DNA from: Evernia prunastri
Lineage: Eukaryota > Ascomycota > Lecanoromycetes > Lecanorales > Parmeliaceae
DNA length: 64,000 nt
Direction: 5' to 3'
NCBI GenBank assembly: GCA_003184365.1
Contig: NKYR01000042.1
Location: 186,001-250,000 of the forward strand
This document shows, one piece after another, positions 12,001 to 23,644 of the stretch; position 1 is the stretch's first letter, and each line of letters starts with the position of its first letter. A model generated the notes under the pieces. It had not been told where the DNA came from and ran no database searches. It worked only from the letters and a program-made list of their open reading frames with translations. Made by a program: the position numbers and the translations under genes.

Positions 12001-13759
12001 GCTTTTTTCCCCATCGCAATCACTCGGTTCACTCGTCCATCCGACGTGGGGAAGGATGACTTTTATGCCAGCCAACAATCATGGCCTGACCGGCAAGATG
12101 TTGCCGCCAATCTCCAAGCAAGAGAATGCTCGTGAAAGTTAGTAGGATATGCTGACTGCATAATCCAAATAACATATGAAAACAATTATAATAGCATGCT
12201 CATCACCATGGTGACAATGATGCGCGTGCCATTGCCATGAAAGGATGATGCATGCCTCGCAGAAGCTGCTTGGCATTTGGGGCTTTTGTCACCTGTGGAG
12301 CCATGTGGTGGGTCCACGAGGTACATTAGGGGCAATAAAGATGTACCTAGGGACCTTAGGTGCTTGAGTACTTAGATACTTACCACGGAAACCCAAGGCA
12401 ACGGGGGTCCGCCACGTCAAGATAATCATCTTGTTGTTCCTTTTGCTTTAAAGGTAATAATCAATTGATTTTTGGTTGCCATGCTGTCCGCGAACACGGG
12501 GACTAATTATTGATTGATGCAGTCATCTTCCCATGTCTGCTGTCTTTTCTTCCAACTTTCATTCCTGGTTTCTACGGTACAATACTCGGACATACAGGCT
12601 ACAGCGCCCTCAAGGCGTCCCCACCCATGGACCTCGGCTCACTCCTTCGCCGAATTGATTCGCCAAACCCTTGAGACTTTACCGAAACTCGCAAGTCTTG
12701 CCTTTCCTTTTCCTTTCTTTTTCTTTTCCTTTTTCTTCGCATGCAGTGCTGATCCCTCTGAATCCGGGACCGACTGATCTTTTACGGAAGGCTTGCATAC
12801 ATAGTACACTCTAAAGGCTACTGCATATCGCAAGCTTCTTCGATTGGATACAAGCTCTTTTAGGAAGTGGATGGCTTTTTCTCTTAAGCGATAACGTCGA
12901 AAATGACGAATAACCAATCCGTTGCGTCTAGGTGGGCAAATGCAGTGCAACCCCACCACCACTCTCGAGAGTCGAGATTTGAGTCTTGCACCCCGCGCCT
13001 GCTGAAGCCTGCATAACATTCATCCAAAGGATGAAAACAACAACGACTGTAAAACAAGGCACCATCAATCAAGAAGATACACATGTAAGTATTCTCGCTA
13101 TCTCCGAGATTCTCAATGTACGATTCGCTGGACCAGAGGATCCCTGGTGCGCTTACAACCCGCCTTATCTAAGCCGAATGGGCAAAGTCGCCGACCCCAC
13201 AAACCGAGCATGTACTTCATGCAGTTGATGTACTTGATGTACTTTGTTCTATTATCGGAACCCCTATCTCCATGCCGAGTACTCGGTCATCATGCATGCC
13301 ACCATTCGCACGACTATGTCAGCACTGAAAAGAACCCAAGGAAAAAGGCGCACGTACCGTACATGAACGTACGTAAGAAGATGCTCGACCGCAGACGACC
13401 CACCTCGAGTTCGCCTACACCTCCCGCTAGGTCGTCACCCAGCTCACCGCACGATTCCTGTAAACAATGTGGTCATTCGATCAAGGTTTTCGATAGTCTT
13501 GCATATACGAGTTGTCAGACTCTCCCTTTTCTTGTTCTTCCTCCTTCGCGTCCTATGATCCCAATGCCGTGTCTACCGTTATTCTCTTGATCAGCCTGAC
13601 CCGCTCACCTCTTCCATCATATGCCTCAAGAGCACCTTCGTTCCTGTGCTGTGTTTGCGTTTGCTGCTTGTAGCTGACAGTGCACATATGCACTTTGAAT
13701 ACCTTCCTCTCCTAATACTAATCTAATTGTCAACTCCCCACATCACATTGCCTCCCAAG
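9024..13759. other. Gene-poor region
   Basis: Nearly 4.7 kb without a supported gene. Open frames such as 9195-9584 (-), 10768-11190 (+) and 11151-11561 (+) show no domain and no splice-linked continuation. Around 12320-12400 there are copies of a GTACCTAGG/CTTAGGTAC-like motif that recurs at 16.6-17.1 kb. The final 600 bp include pyrimidine-rich promoter-like DNA for the galactose oxidase gene. Confidence 0.45.
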
Positions 13760-16080
13760 ATGCTTCGACTCCTTGCCCTCGCCCTCTCCCTCTCCTCCTT
13801 CTCCTCCCTCTCTCACGCCAAACCCATCTCCGCTGGGGCTGCCAACGCCGGAGCTGCTTCTAACAACGCGGCTGCCCAAGGCCAACTCTCAACCGAAGGC
13901 TCGTCAACCTACGATGGCCAGTCCCTCGCTGCGATACCCGCCGCCCCTTCAATCGAGGAGGCCGTCTCCGCTGCTATCTCCCAGGCCGGCTGGACTATCA
14001 CAGTCGACAGCGAAAACACCGAGTCCGGTAATGTGGGGACCAATGCCATCGACGGCGACATGTCCACGTTTTGGCACACCGAATACGATCCGGACCTTGT
14101 AGCGTTACCCCACGTTGCCACGATTAACATGGGTGCTGCCTCGCTCGTCGGCAGTGTAAGTTACCTTCCAAGACAAGACGGGAACTCCAACGGCAACATT
14201 GGTGAACACATCATTGAGCTCAGGTAAGCAACAACCCCGGGCTCTTGTTGCTGGTCGAGTCGCTTATGTGGCTTGCGCCTATGCAGTGGTGATGGGCACA
14301 CCTACACGACTGTAGCCGTTGGAACATGGGTCGATGACTCTAGCCTGAAGACCACCGTCTTCACCCCCTTCACCGCTCAGTACGTGCGGATTACTGCCAA
14401 CACTGAAGCCGGAGGGAGAGGGCCCTGGACCACCGCCGCCGAATTCAACGTTTACACTGGCGGCGCCGCGCCTCCAGGGCCGGCCGGGAATGGCGCGTGG
14501 GTCCTGACCGTCGATTTCCCCCTCGTACCCGTCTCCATGGCTCACGAAGTTACCACTGGTCAAATCCTCGCGTGGTCGTCGTACTCTCCTAGTACCTTCG
14601 GGGGCTCCCCAGGCACGACCACCTATACTGCTACCTACAGTCCTGAACACCAGATTGTCACACAGGCCATCATCACCAACGTGGATCATGACATGTTTTG
14701 CGAAGGACTGTCGTTGACCTTCGACGGACGAGTCATTGCTGCTGGGGGCAACACTGATGCGGCCACGAGTGCTTATGACTCTGGCGCCAATGACTGGACT
14801 GCGCTAGCAGTATGTTTCCCCCCATCCTTCCAACGCCCGTGACCCCCCTTGCGTTTTATGAGAGACCCTTGCTAACTTCTGATCTCCATCCAGAACCTAA
14901 ACATTGGTCGCGGCTATCAAGCTCAAGTGACTACCTCGGACGGCAATCTCTTCACAATAGGGGCATCATGGGCTGGAGGTGAGGGTGGCAAGAATGGCGA
15001 GCTATATGATACCGGTGCCAACACCTGGACTGCACTTGGTGGTTGCCCGGTTGCGCCTATGCTCACTGGTGACGCGCAAGGTATGTATTCCCTTTACGTG
15101 CCAGCTTCAATGATCGGCGGTGTCGAAGTACTCATGCTGAAGCTTGACATCTAGGCGTCTATCGCGCTGATAACCACGCCTGGTTGTTCAGCTGGAGTGA
15201 CGGCTACGTCTTCCAAGGTGGGCCTTCGACGGCTATGAATTGGTATTCTACCACTGGAGGAGGGGGTCAATCCGGAGCGGGGACCCGCAATGGGGATCCC
15301 GACTCCATGTGCGGCAACGCCGTCATGTACGATGCAGTTGCTGGAAACATCCTCACTGCTGGTGGATCGCCAGACTACCAAGATTCCGACTCCACCGGTA
15401 ACGCCCACATCATCACGCTAGGCACGCCACCCGCCACTCCCACCGTTACAACCATCGGCTCCATGGCCAACGCTCGCGCCTTTGCTAATGGGGTCGTCCT
15501 CCCCGACGGAACCGTCCTGGTCGTCGGCGGTCAGGTCTCCGCCGTTCCATTCTCCGACGACACGTCCCAGTACACCCCGGAAATCTTCGACCCGGCCACC
15601 AACACCTTCCGCGAAGTGGCCCCGATCTCCATCCCGCGCAACTACCACTCCACCGCGCTCCTCATGCCCGACGGCACCGTGATCAACGGCGGCGGCGGCC
15701 TGTGCGGCAACTGCGCCACCAACCACTTCGACGCGCAGATCTACAACCCGCCCTACCTCTACACGCACGACGGCGGCTTCGCGACGCGTCCCGTCATCAG
15801 CAGCATTTCCACCGGCACCGTCGCCGTCGGTGGCACGTTTTCCATCACCACCAACGTGGCGTGCGACACGTTCAGTATGATCCGCATGTCGAGCACGACG
15901 CACACGGTCAACACGGACCAGCGACGGATCTCCCTGACGCCGAGCGGCACGGCGGGGACGACGTACACGTTCACCGTGCCGGGGGATCCGGGGGTGGCGT
16001 TGCCGGGGTACTGGATGGTGTGGGCGCTGGATGGTGGCGTGCCCGGTGTGAGCGAGCTGTTGCAGGTGACAGCGGGCTGA
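13760..16080 (+). CDS. Secreted galactose oxidase (copper radical oxidase, AA5)
   Basis: Four exons: 13760-14223, 14287-14809, 14894-15080, 15155-16080; 699 residues. A signal peptide (about residues 1-19) and a short propeptide-like stretch lead into an N-terminal discoidin/F5-8C (CBM32) sugar-binding domain (about 65-200), then a kelch beta-propeller and a C-terminal immunoglobulin-like domain. Every residue of the Fusarium enzyme's copper site appears in place: Cys293 (FCEG) for the Tyr-Cys cofactor, Tyr337 (RGYQ), Trp355 (SWAGG), Tyr555-His556 (RNYHS) and His641 (TTHTVNTDQRR). Spacings 293-337, 337-355 and 555-641 equal those of the Fusarium protein (44, 18, 86). It should oxidise C6 of galactose or another primary alcohol and release hydrogen peroxide outside the cell. 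An active enzyme is likely; substrate preference is not predictable here. Confidence 0.94.
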
Positions 16081-16594
16081 TTTAGCGTGGGTTAATGGAT
16101 TGAGAGAGGGGAGGAGGGGGGAAAGCGGGATGACATGGAAGGCTGGACGGCTCGTGACGAGCTTATCATTGATGAATTTGTAATTCCCCCATACCTTAGC
16201 TAATTCATGCTTGTGATCAATTCTTCTCTCCCCCAGCCAGCCGCCATTTTTTTTCTTCTGCAGGTCAAAGGTAAAAGAAGGAAGTTGTCCGGTCAACGCG
16301 GCTAATTGCCAAAGGAGGATAGTTTAGCGAGGTGCAAAAACGGTAGGTATGTGGGTCACTTGCGTGTGTGGCAGTATGTACTTTCGCATGCAGCATTTTT
16401 TTATTTCGTTGGTGGTGGGTGATTGGCGGGATGATGACATGCATGAGCCTAACTCCTAATTGTTTGAACTGGGCTGGGTGGCTTGCTGGGGGCCTGGGGT
16501 CTTGGGCTGGACCCTTTTGTTTGGCGGTGGGGGAGGGGGGAAGGAACTTCTTGATTTTTCTTGGAAGGAAGGAAGGAAGGAAGGTCAAGGAGGA

Positions 16595-17055
16595 GCTTGG
16601 TAGGTAGCTACCTTACTGATCAATCTAAGGAAGTAGCCTTGCTAGGTGCATGGGCGATACGGTACACGGCTTCTTTGAGTTCCACCCAAAGGATTTTTTG
16701 GGTACAGACTGCCTAGGTAGGTACCTAGGTATTTAGGTACATATTCATCGGTAGAGTAGCTTAGCTTGGCTTGGCCAGAGCCATGGGAGGAAGTCATGCG
16801 ACGATGAAAAAACGGGGAGCCCTAAGAGAAACAATGTCCGTCTTACTCAGGCTATTGCATTTGCTTGCGTGGCCCTTGATGAGGTGAGATGTTTAAAGAG
16901 AAAAAGGGTATTGTTACTGTCTGCCTCGTCGTGTTCGGACCCTTTTTCTCGTTCCCGCCGTGTGGATCTTCTGACAGAGAACGTAGGTAGGTACGTACAT
17001 CGTCTTTGGCGCACTGCATGAACTAGGTAAGGTGAGGTATGTACCTAGGTACTTA
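16595..17055. repeat. Dispersed TAGGTA/TACCTA motif array
   Basis: Repeated overlapping blocks of the form TAGGTAGGTACC, CCTAGGTA and GTACCTAGGTAC occur near 16600-16610, 16712-16740, 16985-17000 and 17024-17055, with related blocks near 12345-12385 and 17225. They are partly palindromic. Such motifs are common in intergenic DNA of Pezizomycotina as far as I recall; function unknown. Confidence 0.5.
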
Positions 17056-18416
17056 GAAAGTGGTACTAGAGGTTACCGAAATCAGAGCAGGTAAACTCGG
17101 TTACGAACATGTACAATATGCGAGGAAAAGCAACAACTAATCATCATGTCCAGTCATCATCATTCTTTCGAGCATGCTTGATGCACAATCACGTTTATTG
17201 CTTACATTAAATTCCAATAATTAATGTAAGTAGGTAGAATGTACGGTATTCGTAATTCTTGCGGCTGCGCTTTGGGCGCCATGCGGCTCGGCCTATGAGA
17301 TGTCCGGACCCGCGCTCTCGCAGCATTGGCTGATCTTCAATGATGATAGCATCGTACATGGGATCTACGTATCATTATATGGAGAATCGTGGTACCAGTA
17401 GTATCCCACGTTCACACAGTGTGTCAGTCCTTCCACTTGACATGTTGAGAGCTAGCATCTCCTCATAGCCGCACGGGGATATCGGGCAATTCGGATCTCT
17501 TTACCGTTCAGCAACTCTCGGTCCTGGTAACGTTCTTTCTCAATAGAGCAAGAGCAAGAATCGGACAGGCAACTGCTGTGGAGAATAGACTTACCTAGGA
17601 TATGTCCCATACCCATGAATAATCTGCATAACCTTGGCATTTTCTCTTCGACTCGACTGACTGATCCATGAGCCTTTTCGAATGACGCCACAGTGCGCGA
17701 TAAATAAACGCCTTTTTTCTGCAACCCATCATGTCCAAACTGCTTTGATTAAAATACAATGCCGGCTTTTTGGGCGCCCCCCCCTTGTCCCACGTTCCAC
17801 GTCCGACGTGCAGCTTTCCATATGCGTGGTAACCCTTCAGGGCTGCAGATAAGGCCAAGCGAAAACGCGCCTCGCAAAGAGTCAAGACCGAGCATGTCCA
17901 GTCGGGGAAAGGTCCATTGTCCTTGGCCACAACTTGGCCATTGGCGGCTGATTTTGTTAGAGTATGTGTAAGGTAGTTGCATACTTTCTCGACGGCTAAT
18001 TTAATTGGAAATCTAAAGCATACGGGAAAAGGAAGGAAGAACCGTTTTGCGGAGCGGGATGTTTTTTTCTATGGGAATTCCCCGTACAAGTCCGGAGCAT
18101 TTGAATTGGTTCGTTCGCCTCTACTCTATCTTGCTTCTCTCAAGTGCGATTGGGCAAAGGAAAGGAATTCCGTCGAGTAGAAGGAACGAAGAAGGGCCTA
18201 GATGTTTTCCTCTCTCTATCTCTCTTTCTACCGGCTACACTTCTGCCATCTCTTATCGATCAATCACGATCAGCCCTTCCCAAATGCTCCAGAATGACCA
18301 CGCGACCGATACCCTCCAAGCTTTGCCGCCAGACTTCGTCCGTCCATCGCCCAAACGCCTTGTGATGCATACTTCGAGCCTTTGCTCCTTTGGGACCTAG
18401 ATCGAACCCTCAATAA

Positions 18417-18437
18417 CCCCCCCCCCCCCCCCCCCCC
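18417..18437. repeat. Homopolymer C run (21 bp)
   Basis: Uninterrupted C tract in intergenic DNA; length may be unreliable. Confidence 0.9.
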
Positions 18438-18969
18438 TTACAGACATAAACCAGATCACCAGATGTGCGGCATAGGTCGGACGAACCACCACGTGGGTAT
18501 CCCCCCCCGCGAAAACCCGGCACACATTTCGAGCCATCTCCCCCCGCTTCCGCGCAAAGCCACACACACACACTCCTGTCCCGGTCTATCGCAAGACCTT
18601 ACATACTTCCTACAGGCTTGCTCTTGGCACCTAGGATTTTGGAAGGTTCCGCTCGGTTTGGTTAGGGACGGATGTTCTTCTGCCCCTAGAAACCTCCTTT
18701 CCATGGTGGGAGTGAGTGGCAATGAACAAGGTAGCAACCACCGCTAGAGCGATCGGCGCTACTGCGCGTGGTTCTTTCGGGCCAGATCTGGGATCGTATC
18801 GATGGATTGGGGAGTTGGGCGATGGTGTACCCTGCGGCTCTTGTCTATCTTGCGAGGTAGGCGGTGTGGCGGGTATGGAGGGGGTAAAGAGAGAGGGGGC
18901 AGGTCATGGGAGGTCGTGGCTGATAGAGATGGCGTGGGTTGCTTGCGATGTGCGAGTGATTGAGCTGGA

Positions 18970-18991
18970 CTCTCTCTCTCTCTCTCTCTCT
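18970..18991. repeat. CT dinucleotide microsatellite
   Basis: About eleven perfect CT units in intergenic DNA. Confidence 0.85.
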
Positions 18992-21900
18992 GTCTTCTGC
19001 TGGGCGTCGTTGAGAGCGTGGGATTGCTTCTTTTGCGTCACTTCCAAAAAGCGACGGTGTGAGCATAGGAGAGAGTTGCGTTTGGATTTATTTCCTCGGA
19101 AGAGGACATGTGTAAATTCCCTATCTGTTATATATCTCCTCGGCATCAGAATTGAATAACGTGCGGAGTGGCCTGGGATCTTTGACAGTGTATATGACTC
19201 ACACCATCTAACTCTCCTTCCTTTGAAGCGCTGTGAGCAGAACTTTACTACTGGTTCCTTCAACATCATCCCCTCAGTAAACCACATCCTGAGAAGCCTT
19301 CTCTGCACCAAACCCTTCCTTCCTTCCTTCCCACCTTCAAAATGCGCCACCCTCCGATACCACCTACTCTTCACACCAACGAACCCACCACACCCCCCTC
19401 ACCCACAACCCCGCTCCCTGACCGAAAAACTCCGCAGCTACAACCGGCCGCAAGCGGCCCCCTCCCGGCCCCCACAGGGATCGGGGACGACGCTATATGC
19501 GCCTCTCGCAGGTGATACGTGAGCCGTTTCGGGACGGATACGCTTCAGGGTACCGCCACACCAGGCCGCGCTAAGCCGAGCCAAGCTATGATATTCCACG
19601 TGCCCTCCCCATTTGATCCCAGCGAGGAGAACAGAAGAGAAAAAAAAGAGGGGGGGAAAAAATGCTCGAATCGATACCCCATACTCCCGCACCAACGCAA
19701 CTCTCCACAGATCCGCCATCGTCTGAGAATATATATCTCTGGTCCCAGCTCCAGGCAAAAGGCGATCGGTTCGATTTCTTGCGAAGTCTCGGGGTGAATT
19801 CGGCTTGCTCCGGTCTCGCTGCGTCTGTTGTTGCTGGTCAGGGGGGCCCTTTCAAAGCGGACCGGAAGGAAGGAAGGAAGGGCTCTGGGCTCCTGGATGC
19901 GAAAGCTGTTAACGAAAGAGCTTTTGACTGCTGCTCTGCTCTCATGTCAGGGCGTGGTACCGTTCCAGAGGCAGGTGAGTTGCGTCGCGCGAGGGGTTCG
20001 AGGGTTGGTGAGCGCCGTGAAAGGCTGAAAGGACGCGGCAGGTCTTCTTGGTAGGGTAGGGCGGATGATTCATCGGTTAGCGGGATTTGATGAGCGGGAT
20101 TTGATGCGCGAGGGGCGTTTCTGCGAGTGGGATGATTCGGATCTGTGTGAATGTGCGTGTGGGGGTCCGGCTGGATTTCCGGGAGGTGCAGTGGGAGTCA
20201 CGTCGAGAGCAAGACGGAAGGATTTGGTCTGTATTGGCGAGGGTCTTATTGCTTGTATGGTGGTGCTAATGGTATTGATGAGGATATGGCAATGCTTGAG
20301 GCTTGTCAAGCGTTTCTGGAGTCAGGGATGAGGTTGAGGAGAGCTCTGGATAGTGTGAAAGAGGCTCGGAAGCAGCATTCGAGAGAAAACGTTTGAATTA
20401 ATACTGTGACTCGAGCACATACGTCAAGGGTTCGAGGTAGCTAAGGATCTATCCAGATCCTTCCCAGTCTGGTCCAGCCGGCCGTTCTTCTCGGGTTGCG
20501 CAGGTAGCACCCCTGGGGGCGATAGCATGTCTCCTATGCTGCGCGAGTAATGCTGGCCTCCGCTTGGACTCTTGCGAAGCTGTGAGTGAAGATATTGTCT
20601 TTGGCTCGAGCCCAATTGATGAGGTTGAAACCGCCCTCGTAACCATCTTCGCTCATCACTCGTACGAATTAGCCACCTTTTTTCCTTTGCTCTTCGGAAT
20701 ATGCGCGCAATCTATATAGGCATGTCGCAGAGAGCTGAGGCTTCGGACGAACGGCAGACTCCGTCTGAATCGAGGCCGGGCCTGCCATTGAAAGCGAAGA
20801 ACAGTCACGCTGTTCCTTTCTGAATGCGCCATTTTGCTCACATTATACTGCTGTTGCTCTCATTACACGGGGCCCGGATTGCCCGATCTAGAAGGTCTAA
20901 TGGGGTCGTGGGTGGGCCGGCTCAAACGCGCGATGTACGTGCTTCCCCGATACTTGATTCGATCTGCTGTCTGTCTTGACGGTAACAGACGTTAAGCTTC
21001 TTACTTTGTTGGTGTCAAGAAGAACATGTAATTCTTAGAGACACTTGACCTGTCACTGTTAGCGCTCCGCAAAACCCATTGAGACTCACATGCCCCAAAT
21101 GCTGACTCGTTGTTAGAATTTGCACTCATGGTGGCCGGCTATGGCCCATGAGTTCATTTCAGCCATTACCGATTTTGGGAGCTATGCCATCGACGTACTC
21201 GCTGAGTAGCTGAGTAGTATCAAGTGATCATCGACATGGAACAGTTCAAAGAAGATACTGGTTCGATCTCGAAGAGCAGCATCGTAACGGATATTCGTAG
21301 GATATAGTAGACGATTAGGCTAGTGGATGAGACAGGCGAGAAACAGAGATATATGAACAGAGCGTGCGGGTCCCAACGGCCTTTGAACGCTGAGATGATC
21401 AAATGCGCAAAAGCATTTACAGTAGATTGATATTGAAGCTGAAGGGTATTGTATAAGCTATAAGTCATTGAGAAAAGGTGGTTCCTAACTGTGAACCGGT
21501 TTTGGCGGCGTCCTTTACCATGCCCGTTCCTGGGAAACATTTCGATGTGGGTGATGCGTATAAGATTTGACAGCATATTGATACGATTTGACCTATGGCC
21601 ACAGTGGTGACAGGATGTTTCTCGATACTCATCTATCTTTGTCTTCGTTCCGTGTCATGCCTTTCAAAACCATAGTATTGTCTCCCCCCCTCCCAAGCCT
21701 GTATACAGCACCGGTTCACTCCAGGTCTTGAGATAGACACGGGCTCTTATGGCCGATAGTGCTGATACCCTGTGCTTTCCAATGGGGTTCTGCTTTCGGC
21801 CGGAAAGAGCATCCACGGAATGGGTTGCGTTCTTGAAGGAGCGCATCCATCCCTCTCTTATCCAACGAACCACCCCCATTGAGCATTGTCACCTCCTCAA

Positions 21901-22768
21901 ATACCAATATTTTATGTGCCTCCTCTTTCCAATTTTCCAATTGCGAAATGTAAATCGAGGCCGTAGGCAGATGATGTGCGTTCATCTCTAAGTCGCATGC
22001 AGCATTCGAGTGAAGGAGGGCGAATGTAAGCCTGCTTTCTCTCGCACAAGGGTATGCATTGCATCTGAGCATTGCTCGACACTCTTTGACTTATCCATCA
22101 CGGTAGGGTGAAGGCGTCACGGCGAGGCAAGACGATTGATGATAAGGCTTAGATAGCTTCATGGATTGGAGTAGGGACGTAGCATCGAGAGTGATGGTAG
22201 AAACCAAGTAGTCAGCGGACTGAAGAAGATGCTGGAAACGTAGGGTACGGCGAAGGCTGGACATTGTCTCTCCTGGAGAGCTGTGTGCCATTGTACGGAC
22301 CGGCTCAACGACGTAGGAGCCAATGCAGACCCGTTTTCGAGTTCCGATTAGGTCATTTCAAGCTTCCTCACGAGGGACGGTGCCACCTATGTGGAGTAAG
22401 CTGAGATGGAACATGAAGGATGCGAGCATTAGCTGAATTGAAGGTCCAGGATTGCAGGCGGCTGCGAACGCTAACAATGATATAAAGATTTTGTCATCAC
22501 CGCACGTCAGCTACCATGGAGCATACTAGTTCTGATAGACTATTTACTAGATTATTCATGTCCCCGTAGGTGCATCTGATGCAGAGGGAAGCAAAAGCAA
22601 AGCGTGTCGGGCACGGCCTAGAACAGCAAATGCCGTCTCCCCGCAACCCTCCGCCCTCCATATGACTTGACCGCTCTTCCTCTCCACTACCATATACAAA
22701 CAGTCTGAAAACTCTCACGCCGACTCGATCCTCGCTCATCAAACCGACCGAACCATCCTGCCATCGCC

Positions 22769-23644
22769 ATGTCTGAGGTCGTTCTCTACGATATCCCGAG
22801 CAGGGACCCCCGCCATAGCTGGTCATTGAACCCCTGGAAGAGTCCGCGACAATCCCCCCCCCACATCCCTCACCTCGAACGGGGAGAGGTCCGAAAAAGA
22901 AACAGCTGACTGACGCTCGATACAGCCCGGCTCCTCCTCAACCTCAAAGGCATACCCTACACGACTGAATGGCTCGAGTACCCCGACATCGCCCCGACGC
23001 TGAAATCCTTCGGCCTCCCTCCCAACGCGCCCCCCGCGACCGCCTACACCAGCCCCGCCGTCCGTATCGCGGACACGTACGTCATGGACTCGCAGAAGAT
23101 CGCCGAGGTGCTCGAGACGGCGCACCCGTCCCCGCCGCTCCATCTCGACTCGCCCCTCGTGAGGCAAGTGCAGGCGCTCGTGCCGCAGTGCACCACGCCG
23201 CTGAGGACGGTTTTCTTGCCCAGGGTCCCGCGGTGCGTGCTCAGTGCGCCGTCCGCGGAGTATTTTGAAAGGACGCGGGCGGAGGCGTTCGGTATGCCGC
23301 TGGCGCAGGTGGAGAGGGAGAAGGGCGGCGAGGGCGCGTGGGAGGCGGCGGAGCCGAAGTGGAGGGAGCTGGGCGCTTTGCTCAGGGCTGAGGGGGGGCC
23401 GTTCTTCATGGGCAAGACTGGTAGGCCGCATCGGGAGCCCTCTTCTGCCTCGTATGGGGGGCCCCGGGAGGGATGAGTGCTGACCGCTTCGACAGTCTCG
23501 TATGCGGACCTCGTCGTTGTTGGGGCGTTGCATTTCGCTACGTTGCTCGGTGATGACTTGTTTCGGCGTTTGCAAGATATAGAGCCGGCGTTCTTGTCGC
23601 TTTATGATGCTTCGAAAGCTTGGCTTGAGAGGGATGACCACTAG
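22769..23644 (+). CDS. Glutathione S-transferase-like protein
   Basis: Three-exon model 22769-22841, 22926-23420, 23496-23644; 238 residues. The N-terminus (LYDIPS, then SWSLNPWK joined to TRLLLNLKG and TTEWLEYPDI) is a thioredoxin-fold GST domain of the fungal type whose members open with this Trp-Ser-Leu-Asn-Pro-Trp segment. A mostly helical C-terminal domain ends with SYADLVVVGALHF. Conjugation of glutathione to electrophiles, or a role as isomerase or ligandin, would be expected in the cytosol. The first intron's donor is GTCCGC, a poor match to the fungal consensus, but the resulting protein joint matches the family exactly; the other junctions are standard. Antisense long frames over this gene are GC-driven shadows. 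Confidence 0.85.

Larger units (their letters stand above)
16081..22768. other. Long gene-poor, low-complexity region
   Basis: About 6.7 kb without a confident gene. Contains TAGGTACCTAGGTA-type repeats (16.6-17.05 kb), a C tract (18417-18437) and a CT dinucleotide run (18970-18991). Plus-strand frames at 19342-19515, 19662-20054 and 20151-20396 have some protein-like character (for example an amphipathic LEACQAFLESG stretch near 20300) but I could not join them into a spliced gene or recognise a family. Confidence 0.4.

Noticed and set aside
15418..16296. 292-residue antisense frame over galactose oxidase
   Set aside because: Low-complexity Arg/Val/Gly shadow; the plus strand is clearly coding.
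19342..20396. Possible multi-exon plus-strand gene
   Set aside because: Pieces look partly protein-like but could not be joined with consistent splice phases, and no family was recognised.
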